Source: Acanthaster planci
Lineage: Eukaryota; Echinodermata; Asteroidea; Valvatida; Acanthasteridae
Assembly (NCBI RefSeq): GCF_001949145.1
Contig: NW_019091488.1
Span: 675,740-739,739, forward strand
DNA length: 64,000 nt
Direction: 5' to 3'
The position numbers and the translations under genes are program-made. A model generated the notes under the pieces. It was not told the DNA's origin. It did not search any database and saw nothing but the letters and a program-made list of their open reading frames with translations. Of the stretch, positions 36,101 to 51,800 are shown one piece after another; within the stretch, counting starts at the first letter, position 1; every line of letters begins with the position of its first letter.

Positions 36101-36813
36101 ACAAATAAAAAATTAAATAATTTTTTAAAAGAGAAAACTGAATACAATTGTATAGAGTAATTGGGGGTTATGAGTTGAATTTGTTAAAAAAGAGTACAAT
36201 GTATTTACATAGTAAATCTACAAAATACACAAGTGCGATCATTAACTTGAAAATAGCATCTGACTGAATTCCATGCCAAACTGAGGCACATCTAACTTGC
36301 TACATGTGCAATGCAGACAGGGTTCTGTCAACATTTCATTCACTTGCTCATGCTGCACTTCGCTCTGATGCCTTCCATTTCAAAAACTGACCAAAGGGTC
36401 TTCGATCGGAGAAGCTGGGTTGATTTGTTTTAGTAGTAGCTTTACAGTTTGTTAGATTGGATGCCGTTAATCTCAGACTGCTTAAAGTGTTTTTGAATAA
36501 ATTATCAGCTATCAGCATTTGAAAATGCTCAGGGTGATTTTTTAGTGTGGTGTCACTTACTTTTGACTCTTGTATCAGTGCAACTTGGACTTCAGGGAAC
36601 TATGCCAAGATGGAATCCATGATAGTTATTTGATCATTTCCACTACACAGCTCTTGATAGATTCTGCCATATGGATGCATATTGTAAAGGGATAAGAACA
36701 TGGTATTACTGGACAAGAACATGGTATTACTGACTGCCGCAAGTACAATTACAGATATCAAAGATGTCTGAACTTCTGTCAGAGAAAGTATGACGTTTTG
36801 TGTAATGTCTCTA
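33176..36813. other. Intergenic region between membrane gene 5' side and RhoGAP 3' end
   Basis: Should hold the missing first exon and promoter of the membrane protein gene and the 3' untranslated region of the ARHGAP20-like gene. A possible minus-strand poly(A) signal (TTTATT on plus) is at about 36005, some 800 bases past the RhoGAP stop codon. Simple A/T and AAC runs occur near 34320-34400. No other exon was found. Confidence 0.4.
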
Positions 36814-39800
36814 TTAAACATAAGATTCCTCTGTAAACTCTACATGGTCCAGTTCATCCAAAAAGCTGAGGGAGTGGCGCTTAGCTGTGAGGTGCCGCCA
36901 ATCTTGCCGGGACTTTGTGACGGCCTTCTCCGTCTCCTTGCATACGGCCATCCCGTTGACAGGGTCCGTGCTCAGGAAGTAGTCCTGCATGGTGCTCTTG
37001 GCCTGGGGTGACAGGCTGCCTTGTTCTGCTCCTGCCGACTGGGCCTGGGATGAGAAGGGGGAATTTGTGAAAGAGCGGCCGCTGCTAGGGGACATCTCTG
37101 AGCTGGTGGAGATTGCAGAGTCAACTGAATCAATCCTGGTGGCCTTTGAGTGGAGCTTGTTTTCCTCCATGCTCCTGGAGCGGGTGAAGTTTCTCGCAGA
37201 CCTGGTGGTACTTTCTTCCAGGGTCCTCTTGGGTGTTGCACTGTGGTGAGCGCGGGGACTTTGTGCAGTCAGCGTTGCCTCTTGACCGTAAAAGAGCCGG
37301 GTTTGGGGAGACTCCTCGTCATTTGGGGCAGTGCGCTTGTCACTTAGTGTCCTCTGGACACCAGCAACCATCGCATTTGCAAATGACTGTGTTCTCCCAT
37401 CGGCTCTGGCTGAACGGTCGCTGGATGTCCGGCGCACTTGCTTAACCTCCTTCAGTTGCAAGCTGCTGGGGCTGGTGCTGAACTGGCGTAGGCTCTCCAT
37501 GTCCACAGTGCCCTCGTCGCTGGACTCTGAGTCAGAAATGTGGAAAATGATGCCACTCTCCACGATGGGAGAGGTCTTGGTCGGAGACTTTGAGTAGGGC
37601 GAGCTGGGCAAACGGCAGAGGGGCTGTGATCGTGAGATGTTACAGGTCTGGGCACCGCTTCGTCTTCTCCGCGGCTGGGACTCCTCGCTGTCAAACATGG
37701 GAGCGTCCCCCTTGTCCAGGGAGTGTGACCGATGCTGCAGATGAGCCCGACGATGCATGGTCTCTTGGTAGGAGGGAGGAGAGTCCTGTCTTGAACTATC
37801 ATGAAAAGATGATTGGTTTCTTGGACTTGAGACACTCTGACTGTTTCTGGACACGTCGTCGTTGGCATCGTCTGTGCAAGATTGGGAGTTTTTGATCTGC
37901 TCATCGCTCAGTGACCGTGTCATAGTGGGATTGCTCCGACCTGGCATCATTCTCCGAGTATCTGTATGGCCACTCTTGGACAAAGACAGATGTGTTGCAT
38001 CTCGGGGAAAAAACTCCCTGGGTGGTGTGTTAGTTTCTGGGAAGGTTACGCCTCGACGGTGACCATCTGGCGACAGTTTCCCTAGGGGTCTTGAGGACGA
38101 TATACGAGGACGCCGAGATCTTTGCTGAGGGAGGGGTGATGATCTGTTATCCATGATAGGATGCCGTGGGCCACTTTCTTTCACTGATCTGCCCACCATG
38201 TCTGCATGACTCAGAGAAAGTTTCTCTGAGGAGTCAGCAGAGAGACCCTCTGATGAGGATGTTGACGGGGTGTCGTGCTTGACAGGTGTGGCCTTCTTGT
38301 GGAAAACAGTCAGTGGGTTGTAGAACTTTGCTGGCACGGAAATCCTCCTCTGCTTGTGTCTCTGGCTGAGGGAGTTCTTCTCACTGGCAAGTGAGGAGCT
38401 TGAATGTCCCATTATTTCCATGCTGGCTGTAACTGACTTAGCAGAGGAGTCCATGGATGGTCTCTCCGTCTCAGCCTGTTGGGACTTCTGAGACTTTAGG
38501 TAGTCCTGCCGTCTCTTGTCCAGGGCCTTCTTCAAGCCATCACCCTCCGGACCTGATTCCTCGTCTGGTAGGAGGTCACTGAAGAGCTTGAAGCTGCACT
38601 CTTCGCTCAGTTCTCGGATCATCCGGACGGTATCCTCACTCAGTTCTACCTCATTGTCTGAACCCTCAGGGCTGTTGTCCTCAGAGTGCATGGCAGAATG
38701 GGACTTGGTCAGGACATAGCGTTTTCTGGGCATACTGGTGTCGGGTTCTGACACCCTCCTCACGTAGGCCACCTCGGGTCGCAAGTATGCTGGCTCTACG
38801 TAATTCCCCTCTCCTTTCTCAATAGACGATGAACTCCGTGTGTGCTTTATGCCAGGCACTGTGGGGCCTGGGCTGCTGCTGCATCCCAATCGGTCCTTAG
38901 CATCTACACCTGAGTCAGTGGTGTCTGTTGTGTCTGACTCGGGGTACAGCTGATTGTCGCTGGATGTGAGCACAGAGTCCCGGCTTAGCGTGGACGGGGA
39001 CAGAACAGGCAGGGTGCTGGGCCAGCCCTCGTTGCCCGACAGTTCTCGATCTATGCTGTCAAGGGAGGAATCATCGCGCTTCATTCCGCCTGCCTCTCCT
39101 GAGCCATGAAAGCTGTCTGAATCACCACTTGAGTCGCGTCGATTAGGCTCTGGTCTCTTAATAGGAGGTCCTCCAAACAAATCAAGGAGGTCTACACCAA
39201 AGATCTCAGGGGCATTGTTGACCATGAACTGGACAATCTGTGGGACCTTCTCAGTTGCTTGAACCTGTATAAAGAAGCCCAAAGAGAAAGGGTTGATAAG
39301 AATGACTGAAACTTCAACTACAGAAAAATAAATACAGCAGGTATTTCAAACTAAAGAAATTTAATCCAAACTCCCTTGTACATATGTGCAAGAAAGACAC
39401 TAATCACTCAATAAACTACTGAGCCACTTTTTATTTATGTCAATCTGTGGCTATAGTTCTGCTTTTTGCCATCACTGCGATAACAAACCTTAGCCATGGA
39501 AAAAAAAATTCCTCATGGGACATGGCTGAACAAAAAGTGCTTGTTGTCGCAGACAAATATTTAAGCTTTGGCTTCAAAAGAAGCAACAAGTCAGGTCAAC
39601 CATGGTGCCTATGAGCAGGGCACCTTTGCAACTGTGACTTATGGCCACTGTGCACTCTTGAGTGAAAGGTGTAACACCTGGATTACAAACTGTGCAGGCT
39701 AAGAAGATAATATGGCAATCACAAGGAGCAATTTGCGACAGCTCAGATTTCTTCTGCTATCACCAAAGGGATTAAGTTCTACCGACCTGTGCCATCGATC

Positions 39801-42800
39801 CACTTGAGCTGGGCGCCCACAGCATACTTGGGGAGCAACAGACAGCCTGGTTATAGGCGTTCATGTTATTCTCGTCGCTGCGTTGACTGATGTGGTACAT
39901 GATACACATCAGGTGGCGCAACAGGTTGCAATGGCTTGCAGGCATGTCATTCACAACCCTGAGAAGGGGAGAGGGGAACACAGAAAATATTTCAAATTGA
40001 TATCATGATGCGACCACAAGAAAATTAGATCTTGACAATGTTCTTGTGTGGACTTTCAATTCTTATTTATGCAGTATGATTTTTACCCAGGTTTATCTTT
40101 CATAAACAGGGATATCAGAGGGCACATATGGAAGTTTGCCTAAAACCCTGAAACAAAAAAGTCAGCCTTTAGGGTGGTCTTGGCAGAGGGTCCACCACGT
40201 AGTCAAGTCTGGCACAGATCTTTTCTCAAGTCCTTTTCACAAGTCCTGCAACTACTGACAGGATGAATAACGGCAAAGAAATACTTGTGTCATAGTTGAT
40301 TTCAATTGCTTGTGACTTGATTTGCAACTGACAGGGCTTGTGATGGGCTTCCAGAATCTGTGATGAGCTTGACTACAACATTGCAACAAGTACTAAAGGA
40401 AGAATGTGCAGTTTCTTTGAAGAGTCCTGATCTGCGTCAACTTACGATTTGATGGCGCAAATCCGCTGCTCCGTCCCTTCAACATTGTTGGTGTTGACCC
40501 AGTTCTCATACAGTACGTTGTACATGACGCCGTTGGGCACATTGCGCAAGAAGTCCTTGAGGAGGGCAGCGGCCACTGTGATGGGCACCTCTTCGAACAT
40601 AACGCTCTCGCCGGCACACAGCTTGGCCTTCAGCTCACGGGTCACCCGGGCGTTGGCTGATTTGCGGAAGATGCCCGTGGTGAAGGGCCCGTTGTGGTAA
40701 AGGGAAGTCAACAGGTCCAGTAAGGGGCCTGGCAGGGCACTGTCCTGGCAGAGGACAGGCAGGGGAATGCCAAATAACCTGGAGGGGGAACAGACAGTGA
40801 ACACTGGTAAAACAGCAGTATCTCCATAGGCAACACAACATATCAGACTTATTTACACATCTATTTTAAACTATATTCAAGAAGGATGCATTCAACTAAT
40901 CAGGCAATGCTGGCAAGCAAACTTTAATGGACAGGGTGGAAATTTACGGCTTTACTGAAAAAAAAAAAATATTGTGCAATGAAAAGGAAGCCCCCTGCCA
41001 TGATAGCGATGGGGGCATTGAGAATGCAGTAGTTCTGAAAGAACAGGTCTTTTCCAGGATGACTTACTGGGAGTTTGGCGAGAGGGGAGGTGAGAAGGCA
41101 TCGGGCAAGTCCCCTTTGACCGAGATGCTCTTCTTAAAGGACAGTTTGAAGTGGGTCTTGCGGGCTTTCTTCAGCCGTTTGTTTTGCGTTGGGAACACTG
41201 AAGTGTCTGTAAGGAAAACATTAGTCAGTCATTCAGTACAGTTGTTCATTTGGACAGTACTTTAAAAAACACGCCACATGAAAGTAACACAGCACACCGG
41301 TTGCGTTGGACCACAAAACAGACAGCAAGCACCACCGGGTGACTGGCTTACCGACACTGATGCCAAGGCGGCTCTCGCCTTTCCGCCGTAGGAAAAACTG
41401 GCACCGATGCTGTTTGAAGGAGGCATCGTCGATGGCAGCTGAGGCAGTGGCCTCGTCTTCCCCAGGCAACAGAAGGTCCCCATAGCTGTTCTTGGACAGA
41501 GCGTCATGGAGATGGCTCATTTTGATGGCATAGGGGATCTCATGGCCTGGAAGGGGGGTGGAAGGTGGAATGAAACGTGTCAGAGGAAAAAACGCCCAAG
41601 ACCAGATCCTACTTGATGCGAAAACAACAATAAATGAGGTATTGTGACAACGGCTCAAATACTGGCACTGCAAAAGTTGAACACATTTCAAGTCAAGCCA
41701 ACTTCACAGCTAACATTTTGTGAATTCAAATTTGCTTCACTTTCACCTGAAGTATGTACCAACTGTTACCAAATTTGATAGATTTTACTTTTGAAATTTT
41801 CAGAATTAGAGATAATGCATCTACGCAACCAAAGCGTAAGAGTATAAGTTGCATACGAGTAGATACATTAAATTTCCCTTGCATTTTTTGGGAATTCTTC
41901 ACTGGTGGATATACAAAATGTTAACACTGAAGAGCAGTTTGGAAGCTGTAGGAGACAGCAATCAAATGCTTTGAAACAGTCTGAGAAACTCCTCTTGGGA
42001 CAGTTCCCACAGATGCTGGGCCCCCACCGTATCATACTCACCGATCAGCGGATACGCCAGTGAGTCTTTGCCTGACTGCACCCAAAGACCGTAGTCCTCG
42101 GGCTGGGCGTCGTCCAGCTGGAAATGCTGCAGGCAGGTCCTCAGTGTCTCATCAACAGTCTCAGTGTTGCCCACCTGGACAGTCCTGTGGACCGACCCCG
42201 AGCCGCGCGACTCCCGGTTAAGGACCTTCAGGTTGACCGTCTTGGGTTCCTCCCGTTCGCGCTGGACAGTGATATTCCTGTTGGTTTTAGAGTATTGCGA
42301 GGGACTTAATCAAATGTACTGGTATTCTGTCAAAGCTGTGATGTCAAGCCGTGAACTACAGACAATTTTTAAAATCAGCAGTTCACAAGTACAGGCGTTT
42401 GCGCTTCTCACAAAATTAGACCGTCTTCAGTCTGGATATTTCAATCAAGGTACACCAGAGACGTGTGGGACAAACCACACTAGCCTGCAGTAATAATCTG
42501 ACATTAGAACTCATGCTGCCTATTTATGAAAAAAAAAAATAGTTTTGCTCTTCAACACCAACCCAGCCAGCTGCAAACCAATCCAGTCCTTGTGGAGGTG
42601 GTTTGAGCTTGGATGTAGCATGCTTATTTCAGCACCTCAGGACACTAACTCCCCATAAATACAGCACAACTTCATTCACAGAAAATTTCAGCAAGCCTTG
42701 GACCGCAGACATGCATGTGCAATGCACGGTTGAGATAAATCAGGATGCCATTTACAACATGGGAAGACCTGAGAGTTGACCTCATATTTCAAACTAGGTC

Positions 42801-45800
42801 ATCGAGCAAAACCTAAGCATCAGGGTCGCCATAAACTGTCAAACTTTGTCAGACTAATTTTTATCACTGAAAATAAAATGCTACCAGGGGCAAACCAACA
42901 GACCTCAGACAGGGTCTTACAGATCAGCCACTATCACCAATAACAAAGAGGCATTTTCTCTTCCTCTTTGCAGGATTCCTGGGGACCATATTCTTGGGAA
43001 CCAATTTGTGGTTAAAAGCCTGAACCCCCTGGGAAAAGTACCACCAGTGGTAATTTACTCCACTGAAGTAAGAAAATCCTTGAGGTAGGAAAATCTGGCC
43101 ACATAAATCGCACCTGGTGAGACATTTATGGCAATAATTAAGCTATAAAAGTAGAAAGGAGGTGTTGAGAATAAAATTTTAAACAGTCCTAGGCCTCTGG
43201 TTTGAAAAAGCTGTGGCAAACTTCCAGCCAGTAACCTTCAAAGGAAATGCTGGAGGCTGCCCAATGACCAACTGCTGAGAGTCAGAGAACAAGAGGGGTG
43301 AGCATAAGGATGGAAGTCAAATGAAGCCAGAAATTGTTTGAAGTGAGAAATAGGTTCAAGCACGCATATCCTTTCCTCCACCACCTTCTGAATTTGGCCA
43401 CAAGAGAAGTTCTTTTGGGTGCAGAAATATTCAGATACATAAAGGGACACAGCCAACTCTGCTGCAAGTTGATTCAAGTTGTTTGTAGAAGAGAGCAGGT
43501 CTTTGTCATTCTTCTAATACCAATGATGAACAAGTCATAACACTGATAACGAAGCTGTGCGCAATGTTTCCATTCAGCTCTGAATTTTGTTCCCTCATTC
43601 CTTCCCTTGACACTTTTAAATGACCCGATTTTGCACCCAGCTAAGTAGTCAAATGTGATAGCTCACATCCTGTGACACTTCTAGCAAGCACTTTACTGAT
43701 GTACACCTAAATTTACCTCAAGTGTTAACAATGTTGCGGAGTATTGCCAAAAAAAAAAGAGTGGCACAGCACTATTACAGGATCAACTATGCAGACACAT
43801 CAATCACTTCGGAATAGAACAACACTTTGAAGAAAGGGACCTTCTGTGATCAGCGGTATTACTTACAAAAAAATCCAAACTAACAGAGCAAAGGTTAGTG
43901 ACAAGGTGATGCGGGAATGAGTGTCAGGGATGATACCTGTGATAAAGGTGACTGACTGGAACCCACATGCATGGCATACTATACATTGGATAAGCTGGAA
44001 TTAATCATTGCCTGAACTGACTGGCTCTTTCTTTTTTTCCTTTCACACTCATCTAGTACTGTCAGATGTTGCTACTATTATCTAATGATAACCTGTGACA
44101 AAAGGGGTGTGGTGGCAGCTGACATGTCTTTTCATAACACTGCAAATGAACAGCTTTTAACAGCTTTGCACGTACATGTACATGTATGCACAACACTTTT
44201 GAGAGAACAGTTCATGGGACTAACCGCGTTAAAAACCATGTGAGAGAATTGGAGTATTAAAGAACTTTTAAGAAGAAACTCCACAAATAAAACAAAGAGA
44301 AATATAACAAGACAGGAAAGGAAATGTTGTCCATATACTGGGTCAACCCAAAACTTCAGACTTTCACTTTGACAGAAACAATTTAAAGAAAGATATTTTT
44401 TTCTCTTGCTATTAGAATCTCCTATATGCAATGGGATCCGATGACTTTGCATTATGGCAAATGCTCATTGCTAGCAATTACACTCTCATCCACTTTCTCA
44501 CAGCCGGAAAGGCCACCCCCATGTTTGTCAAGTCTGAGGTCTGACAATCTTGAGTTACATTACATGGTATCAGCACATATTTATTTCATGTTTTAATGAA
44601 GCACCATCCATCATGGAAAGTTGTCTAGACAAATGAAATGTAGTCATCTCATAAAAAAACTGAAAAATGTAATGACAAACACACCTTGAGATAGCACAAG
44701 AATGTGACAAGGCCTCTCAAAAGAATTCCCAAGAATTTCTTATCAACATGACATTTTAACAAATTTTCCTCCAATTATTTACAGGGTTGGATTTTTTCCA
44801 GATGTTTCCTCCAGTATACCTGATGTTGAAATTTCATCAAAATGCTGCCCTTTAAGTTTATTTATGCCCAAAAGTGCCATAAATTTTGATTTTCAAATCG
44901 CAGATATTACAATCCAACACCCCCCAAAAAAACAAAAAGAAAAAAGAAAGAGAGAGAAAAAAAAGGAAACTAAATTTCACAGTTTGAGATTACATTTTTG
45001 CCCAGAAGTTCCCGAATCAAAACAAAATCCAACAGTGTAACATCATGTGGTGCTTCTTCTGTGAATAAAAAAATACTGGGGCATGAAACTCCATGTAAGA
45101 TGTCACTGTGGCCAGACTGCCTAGTCCTGAATCTTTCAAGATACAGTAAACACCAAAACCCAAAACAAGGGAAGTTTAAGTGATTACCATTTCTCAACCA
45201 CCAGTTGATTCTGCGTGGTACCCAGGATTTATTTTGCCCACATGTTACCAGGGAAAACTGATCAGTGACCAATAAATGGTGTGCCAGAGTTCCCTGAGGA
45301 GTTGAATTTAGATATATTGGGGAAGAAGGGGCTAAATTTAAGGGGGGGGGGTGTGACTCTCCAAGTGCAACACTTACTTTTGCAAGGCCTGCCACCAGAG
45401 TTCCTTCTCCTCGGGCGAGCTGAAGGTCCAGACGGTGTTTGTGACCGGCCAGCCTACTACAAAGGACCGATCCGCTGGTTTGTTAAGTTCAATCACATCG
45501 TTGATGCAGGTCGCCAGCCACAGCTCGCTGACCCTGATGCGGTGCTTGACACGGAATGTCGAGCAAGATTTGCTGTGTGATGATCAGAAAAATCCTCCAT
45601 CAATCTCTCAGTTCTCCTAAAACTTATTCCCATGATGCACTGCACTTTGGGTATCTACAAGGAAGCACTTTGCAATGGACAGAGCAGTTAATCACGTATT
45701 ATCCTCAAGCTGGGATATTTGACATATTTGAGGAATCATGTAAAAGTCCCTAAAAATACTATGGATGACAAATCTATTTAGGTCTGAAGGTATGGCAAAA

Positions 45801-48800
45801 ATAAAAATTTCTTCATCTCTTTTTGTAGAATGGAGATCTCCAGTCCATACAAAGTGAATACTTTCTGAGACAGCGATTTTTGTTTTAATCAAATAAAAAG
45901 AAAACAGACAACTGATATGCTGCCTGCGTTCCGTGCCCCAACAAAAACAACCTTCTTGGACATGACACAGATCCTTACTTTGGTTTGGCGACGATGAGGA
46001 CGTCATTGAAGAGGAAAACGTAGCGGCTCTGGGCCTGGTCCCCTCCAGTCACTTGGATGGCACCCTCCATGACATACACACGGTTGTTGTTGCTGCTGCT
46101 CAGTGCATTGCTGTCCGTGGGAACCGCAAGGTCACCAGGCGAGGGGGAACCACTGGGCCTAATGAAAAACAAAAACGAAAAATAACCAAAAAATTCAGAA
46201 GAGTATATTAAGGGGTTATTTTTAGTTGGGGGGAGGGAAAGAGGAAATGAAGGCTTGAATCTTTGGCTGTTGGCCTTCAGCCTAATGACAAATGGCTGCA
46301 GACTGACTTCCAATGTGGGGAGGGGCCAGTTGTGATGAGAGCATCAGTCCCAGGTAATAGGTTGGGAGGTTGGCCTAAATAGTCAACATCTTGCCATGGT
46401 GCACTTGTGCAGGTGTAACATCCCATTAAAAACCAGCCATTCTTGACCTCATGTTGGATGAGAATGATGCTGGCACGCTGCATCGATAACTGAAATTTAT
46501 CACGATACACTCTTGTAGTTATCCAGTTGGAAAGCAGAGATCCTGTCTGACCAAAACAAAAACTTACCCTGCACTGCCATTATCTGGAGACTCTGATGTA
46601 GACATCACGACCAAATGTCTTTATTCGACGTGTTGAAACCAAAAGTGACAAATTGACACAAAAGTTTCTGGAGAAAAGGTGATGCTCAAGAGCTGAAACA
46701 ATGACCTCTTGGAAAACGATGACTTCGTAATTCACCAGGTGAGGCCAATGAAAAAAGGTGAACTAAAGTCAGGAATCACAGTGCAAATTTTCAGTTCACC
46801 CCAAGACATGATGACTCTTGCACTATGACAACTCCAGAGTCCAGATCGACAAACTCTCATTCAACCTGACTTTGTAGCAGTGATGCTCTAAAGGCATAAA
46901 AAACTCTGCTGGTGAGGTCACAACTGTCCACAGCAAATGAGATCGGAGCTAAACTTGGTCTGGAGAAGGCCTACGTGGTTTGTCTTGAACTCCCAACATT
47001 AAAAGCATTTCTGGGCCTACTGGTATTCATAGTGCAACTCGTTCAAGCACAATAGATTGCCACCATCCTGCGCCGTACGGTATGTGCATATTGACAAGGA
47101 CACAACTTCATTCTCGACCCAATTGCACCATTAGCAGCTACTATATATATAAAAATCTGCCTTTTGATTGTTGATTTGCAGAGTTTGTTCCACATCCAAT
47201 TCACACATCTCTGGCCCGGGCCGCACGGTTGACACAAGGAAACAAGACAATAAAAGCCCAACTTTACACAGTGCAGTTTCTCCGGTGCAGTTAGAGTACC
47301 GCCCCGCATATGGAGGGGAAGGGAACAAAACAATGCAGGTGAGAACACTGATCAAGGTCCATCGGCTTTTGTTTTCTTTTTCACTCCTTCTTAGCAGAAG
47401 AATCTCGCCATTGGTGGGATTCTCGACCAACCACACGTTGTCTGTTGCCCAGGCAGTGGATAATACGTGAAGCGGAAACAAAGTGGGAAAAAAACGGCCA
47501 ATTTATCTCTGTCACTTTGCACCACCACCGGGGGATTTTGACCAATACTGGTGCTGATTCTCCAATGAAGGTGATATTACATTATCATTTTGGCAGGGGC
47601 CCAATACTTCTTGAAACTTTGTAAGGCACAATACACATCAAAATTAGTGCAATAATTGATAAGAGTCTAGTCTATGCCAAAGTAAACTTTGCATGCCAGA
47701 TTTCTTCTCAATCCTAAAATGTCTGAATTAACAAAAATTAACCGCCAAATGCAACTCACTTATCTGTGAATGCAGACAATTACTGATAAAACTGCCTATC
47801 ACAAAGGCCAATTCTTGAAGAAGGCTTTGAATTCGAAAAACAACTACAAGTACAGTGTATATCTTTCAAGCTCCCAATTGCCACTGTTACCAATGTGCAT
47901 GTATAAATTTGGCTATAAAAACTGATCAATCTGTGAGAAAAAACTTTGCACAACACCTACCGGTTCATAAAAAAAAGATTTGCTTACAAATTTAGCTAAC
48001 ACTTTGAATATCATGTGCACAGAAGATATGCCAGTTGGGGCTCTGCAGTAAATAGATTAAAAGGATTGTGTTGACCCTGGTGAACCAAAAAATGTTACCT
48101 CTCAAAACAAGGTCGTGACCAACTATGTCATAAATTTTTAGAAGAAAAGGCTTTAAAACATCAACAAAGAGAACCGAGAGGGTGGGGGGTGGCATGCCTT
48201 AAAGTTCATTCCAAGTTGATGTGTAATGGCTGGCCGTTTATCTGTTGTAAAGCTGGCCACACTAACTCAGATACCAATATACGGTGCACGTACAGGCACG
48301 TGTGCAAATGGTGGTGTACAATTGGCAATTTCTTTCCCCCCAAAACTGACCAGCAACCTTGAAGAGTTCGGCTGATAACAAACACAAAACATCCAGGGCA
48401 AGTTTGGACAAGATGGACCTTGGTCACATGGCATGCGTGTTGCGTGTACATGTACATGTTGAAGCTGATTAGATGGCACTTTTGGCCTGTCTTGATAACG
48501 TACTAATGCATGCATATGGGTGATTCAATGGATTAAGTCCTCTGCTATGGTACCCAGTTCAGAAAGCTGCAAAAATATAGCTTTTTTCCACCACGGATAG
48601 GCATGTACATGTACATAAATATACTGTACACATGCACATGCACATGTATAACCTGACGAGAACATGTCTCTATGGAATAATGCATCCAAATTGTCAGACT
48701 ATCCTCTATCAATCTATGGCATCCATCCCATACAGCAGGGCCCTTTTTAAACTTCTGCCACCACTAATCCACCACTTTTTATCTCAGGGATGAGATTGAC

Positions 48801-51800
48801 CAACAATAAAAATAGCTGAAAAAAAAAGGCATATAGAAGCTGAACTGTGAAAATCTCCTATACATGTACTTTTGTACACAGCCAGTGTGGGGAAAAAGCT
48901 GAAATCCAAAACAAAAAAGATGAAATCAGCTAAAAAGCTGAGAACTGGTCCCTGTAAAACCTTCCTCTGCTTGAAAAACAAACTGTCTATGGGCCTTTTT
49001 GGTGGCCTGGGGACAGGTAGAGTACCAGTATCCAAACTTGCTAAACAGGAGGTGTTTTCCAACTTCCCTAAGCAGCCAGACTAAACTGAGCTATTACTAG
49101 GGAACATGTAGCCCACACACCCAGATGGTTACACAAACCTGGCCTTACACAAGATCCTCTATCTTCCAGCTGAAAATGACAGAAAGCTGTATCAAATATC
49201 ACAGAGATACCATAGGATTGCAAGACAGAACATAAAATTCTGTGACTCCAAAGGGACAATCTCATACCCCCAAGTCATATCTGGGGATCTCTGTGGCAGT
49301 GTGTATACATAAAGCTCAATGATATACTGGTATTTTCTAACTAATGATTGCTGACACAACCTGTGAAGAAATTCCTCCCACTGGCATGTTTCAAACACTG
49401 AAAAAAATCCCACAGGAAAAGACAGAGGAGAGGATTGTAAGCTGGAGTTTCACCAACAAATAAAGTTTGTGACTGTTTACAAAACAACTGCAAAGTTTAT
49501 TTGGTTTACGGCCCACTTCTTCTCTAAGGAGTCAAGTCCTGTGGAATTTTATAAAGTTTTTGCTGGTGAGTAATGATAGCGCCCTCGTGTGATGTGGTCT
49601 TTTCAGTCCATAATACCAGAAGGACTCATTACCAAATGTTGCTCAACTGATTTGGACTGGTGATGCTGTCCAACAAAAACTGAACTGGAGAAATGTAAAG
49701 CTGCTGGGTCTTACAAGTTGCAAGTACAATGAGGCTGTGAATATTGCACGGCATGACAAAAACTTGAGTAATCCAGAGCCAACAAATTCACTCAAATGAA
49801 TAAACACAAAACAACCACCTTTCTACATGTACATTTATATGCCCACACTCTTTCTAAGGCAGGTTGAAGCTGTGTTTGATCGATAGTGATGAGCACCCTT
49901 TCACACGGTCCAAATTGACAAATTTTTTTGTGAAACTAAAGCAAGAGAGTGCCGAAAAAACACCAGTACCATTAAGTACAGCTTAAGCCTATCCCTTTTT
50001 TAAAACTCAATGCAGTGCTCTGCAAACACATGGAGAAAATCACCACACAGACCATGCACTTTAACAGTCCAGTCCTCACACGTCCTCTTAATCTATTTTT
50101 AAAAACCTCTTGACACATAGACAGCCCTACTGTTGGAATAATCAACTAGAGCGGTATTTATCCATATCAAATTACAATACTAAACTTGTAAACTGGTATC
50201 CGTTATCAAAACCCCCCCACTAATGGTGTCAAAGTACCAGCTAATTCAATAATGTCATTGATAAAGTGGTGACTAATTTTCCATTTTTGGTTTTTCCCAA
50301 CTGTCTCCAACCCCATATATTACCAAAAAGAGGATATGCCACAACTGGTCTTTGCTTGTTCATAAATTAACGAGGCGGAAGCAATCCCTCAAACATACTC
50401 AATCCCCATTAGCGGGGTAAACAAATTGACAAAGGAGTGATTTTTCATCTCCCAACTCAAACATCTCCAGCCATCATATTTCAGAGCTGGGTGCATCTTC
50501 CAAATTTCACTTAACAATTTGTTGCAAAAAGTATTTGTTCTCGACTCCACTGACCCCAGATTTTCTAGGGGGGGGAAAAATCCATGAAGTGTTGATCAAT
50601 GCACATACACCTAAAAAGGACATTTGGACAGAGTGTCATTTACATACATACATGTTGCCACCTGTCCACCAGTTCTGGGGACAGGCAGAAACAAATACAG
50701 ACAGGCAACTTTTGCTTCTTCAAAATTTACAACCCCCCTTTCTTACAGACATTGTAGATCTTTAACAGTGGTTAACAAGTCTTCACATCTTCCAAATTTT
50801 TGTCTGGATACTTTGGAAATATGACCTTAGCTGGCACCCAGGGGGGTCAACAGATTTTTTGAGAGGAGACAGCTACATGTAGTTTTTAAGTTTGGTTTGG
50901 AAGGGACAGGAAGATACATGTACATGTATTTCAATTCCAGATGAAACTCTGGATATGCGGCAAGCAAGTGAAGACAGAATAAGCACTTTGCAAGAGCTGG
51001 CAGTGAATGCAAATTAAAGCATTGAAAAAGACAGAACATCAAAAATGTGATGGGCAGTGTCCTAGGCTGCGGCTTGAAATAACAAATGGACCTCTGCAAG
51101 CCCATACAAGTACATATACATGTATACTCCAACCAAGCTGCAGCTGGTGTATTCAGACAAGGCTGTGGTTTGGCTACTTTGCTGGCTCTTGTTTGTTTGA
51201 CTCTGCTTTCTAAACCATTTCTGCACTGCCTCTAACAAACTGATAGGGTTGGAATAAGCAGCATTGGCATAAAGCCAAAAAGAAAAAAAAAGGGCTCAAC
51301 AAATGAAATGTTTCCAATTCTCTGTGATCAACCCACATGCAGTACTCTCCTCCTACCCAAGAAGAAAACCTTGAAACAGAAAGAAAGCCCTGAAGACCAT
51401 CAAGAAAATAACAAATGACAGATCCGGTGTGAATGCAACAGGACCAATCTGTCCTGACACTTAAGGGATTGGCACCCTGCTGGACTGCAGGAGGCAATGA
51501 ACGACCCTGACAAGAGTTGGGCAAGCATTCCTGACTTTAATGCAGGTGCCTTCAGAAGAAAAAATATGAAACACAAAATCCAATGCACATACAATTCAAG
51601 GCTATCTGGTTGCTTGTTTCCCTCCCAAATTCTGTTTCAAAAACCTTGAAACCAGTAATGCCATCCATTAATTGCTGAAATCACTCAAAAGCAACATGAT
51701 ATTAAAATATTTTGGAATTTTGCCAACATTTGAAGAGGAAATCTGGGACTGGGGTGAAGAATTCAGAAAAACTGCACTGAAAAAAATTAACAATGAGGAA

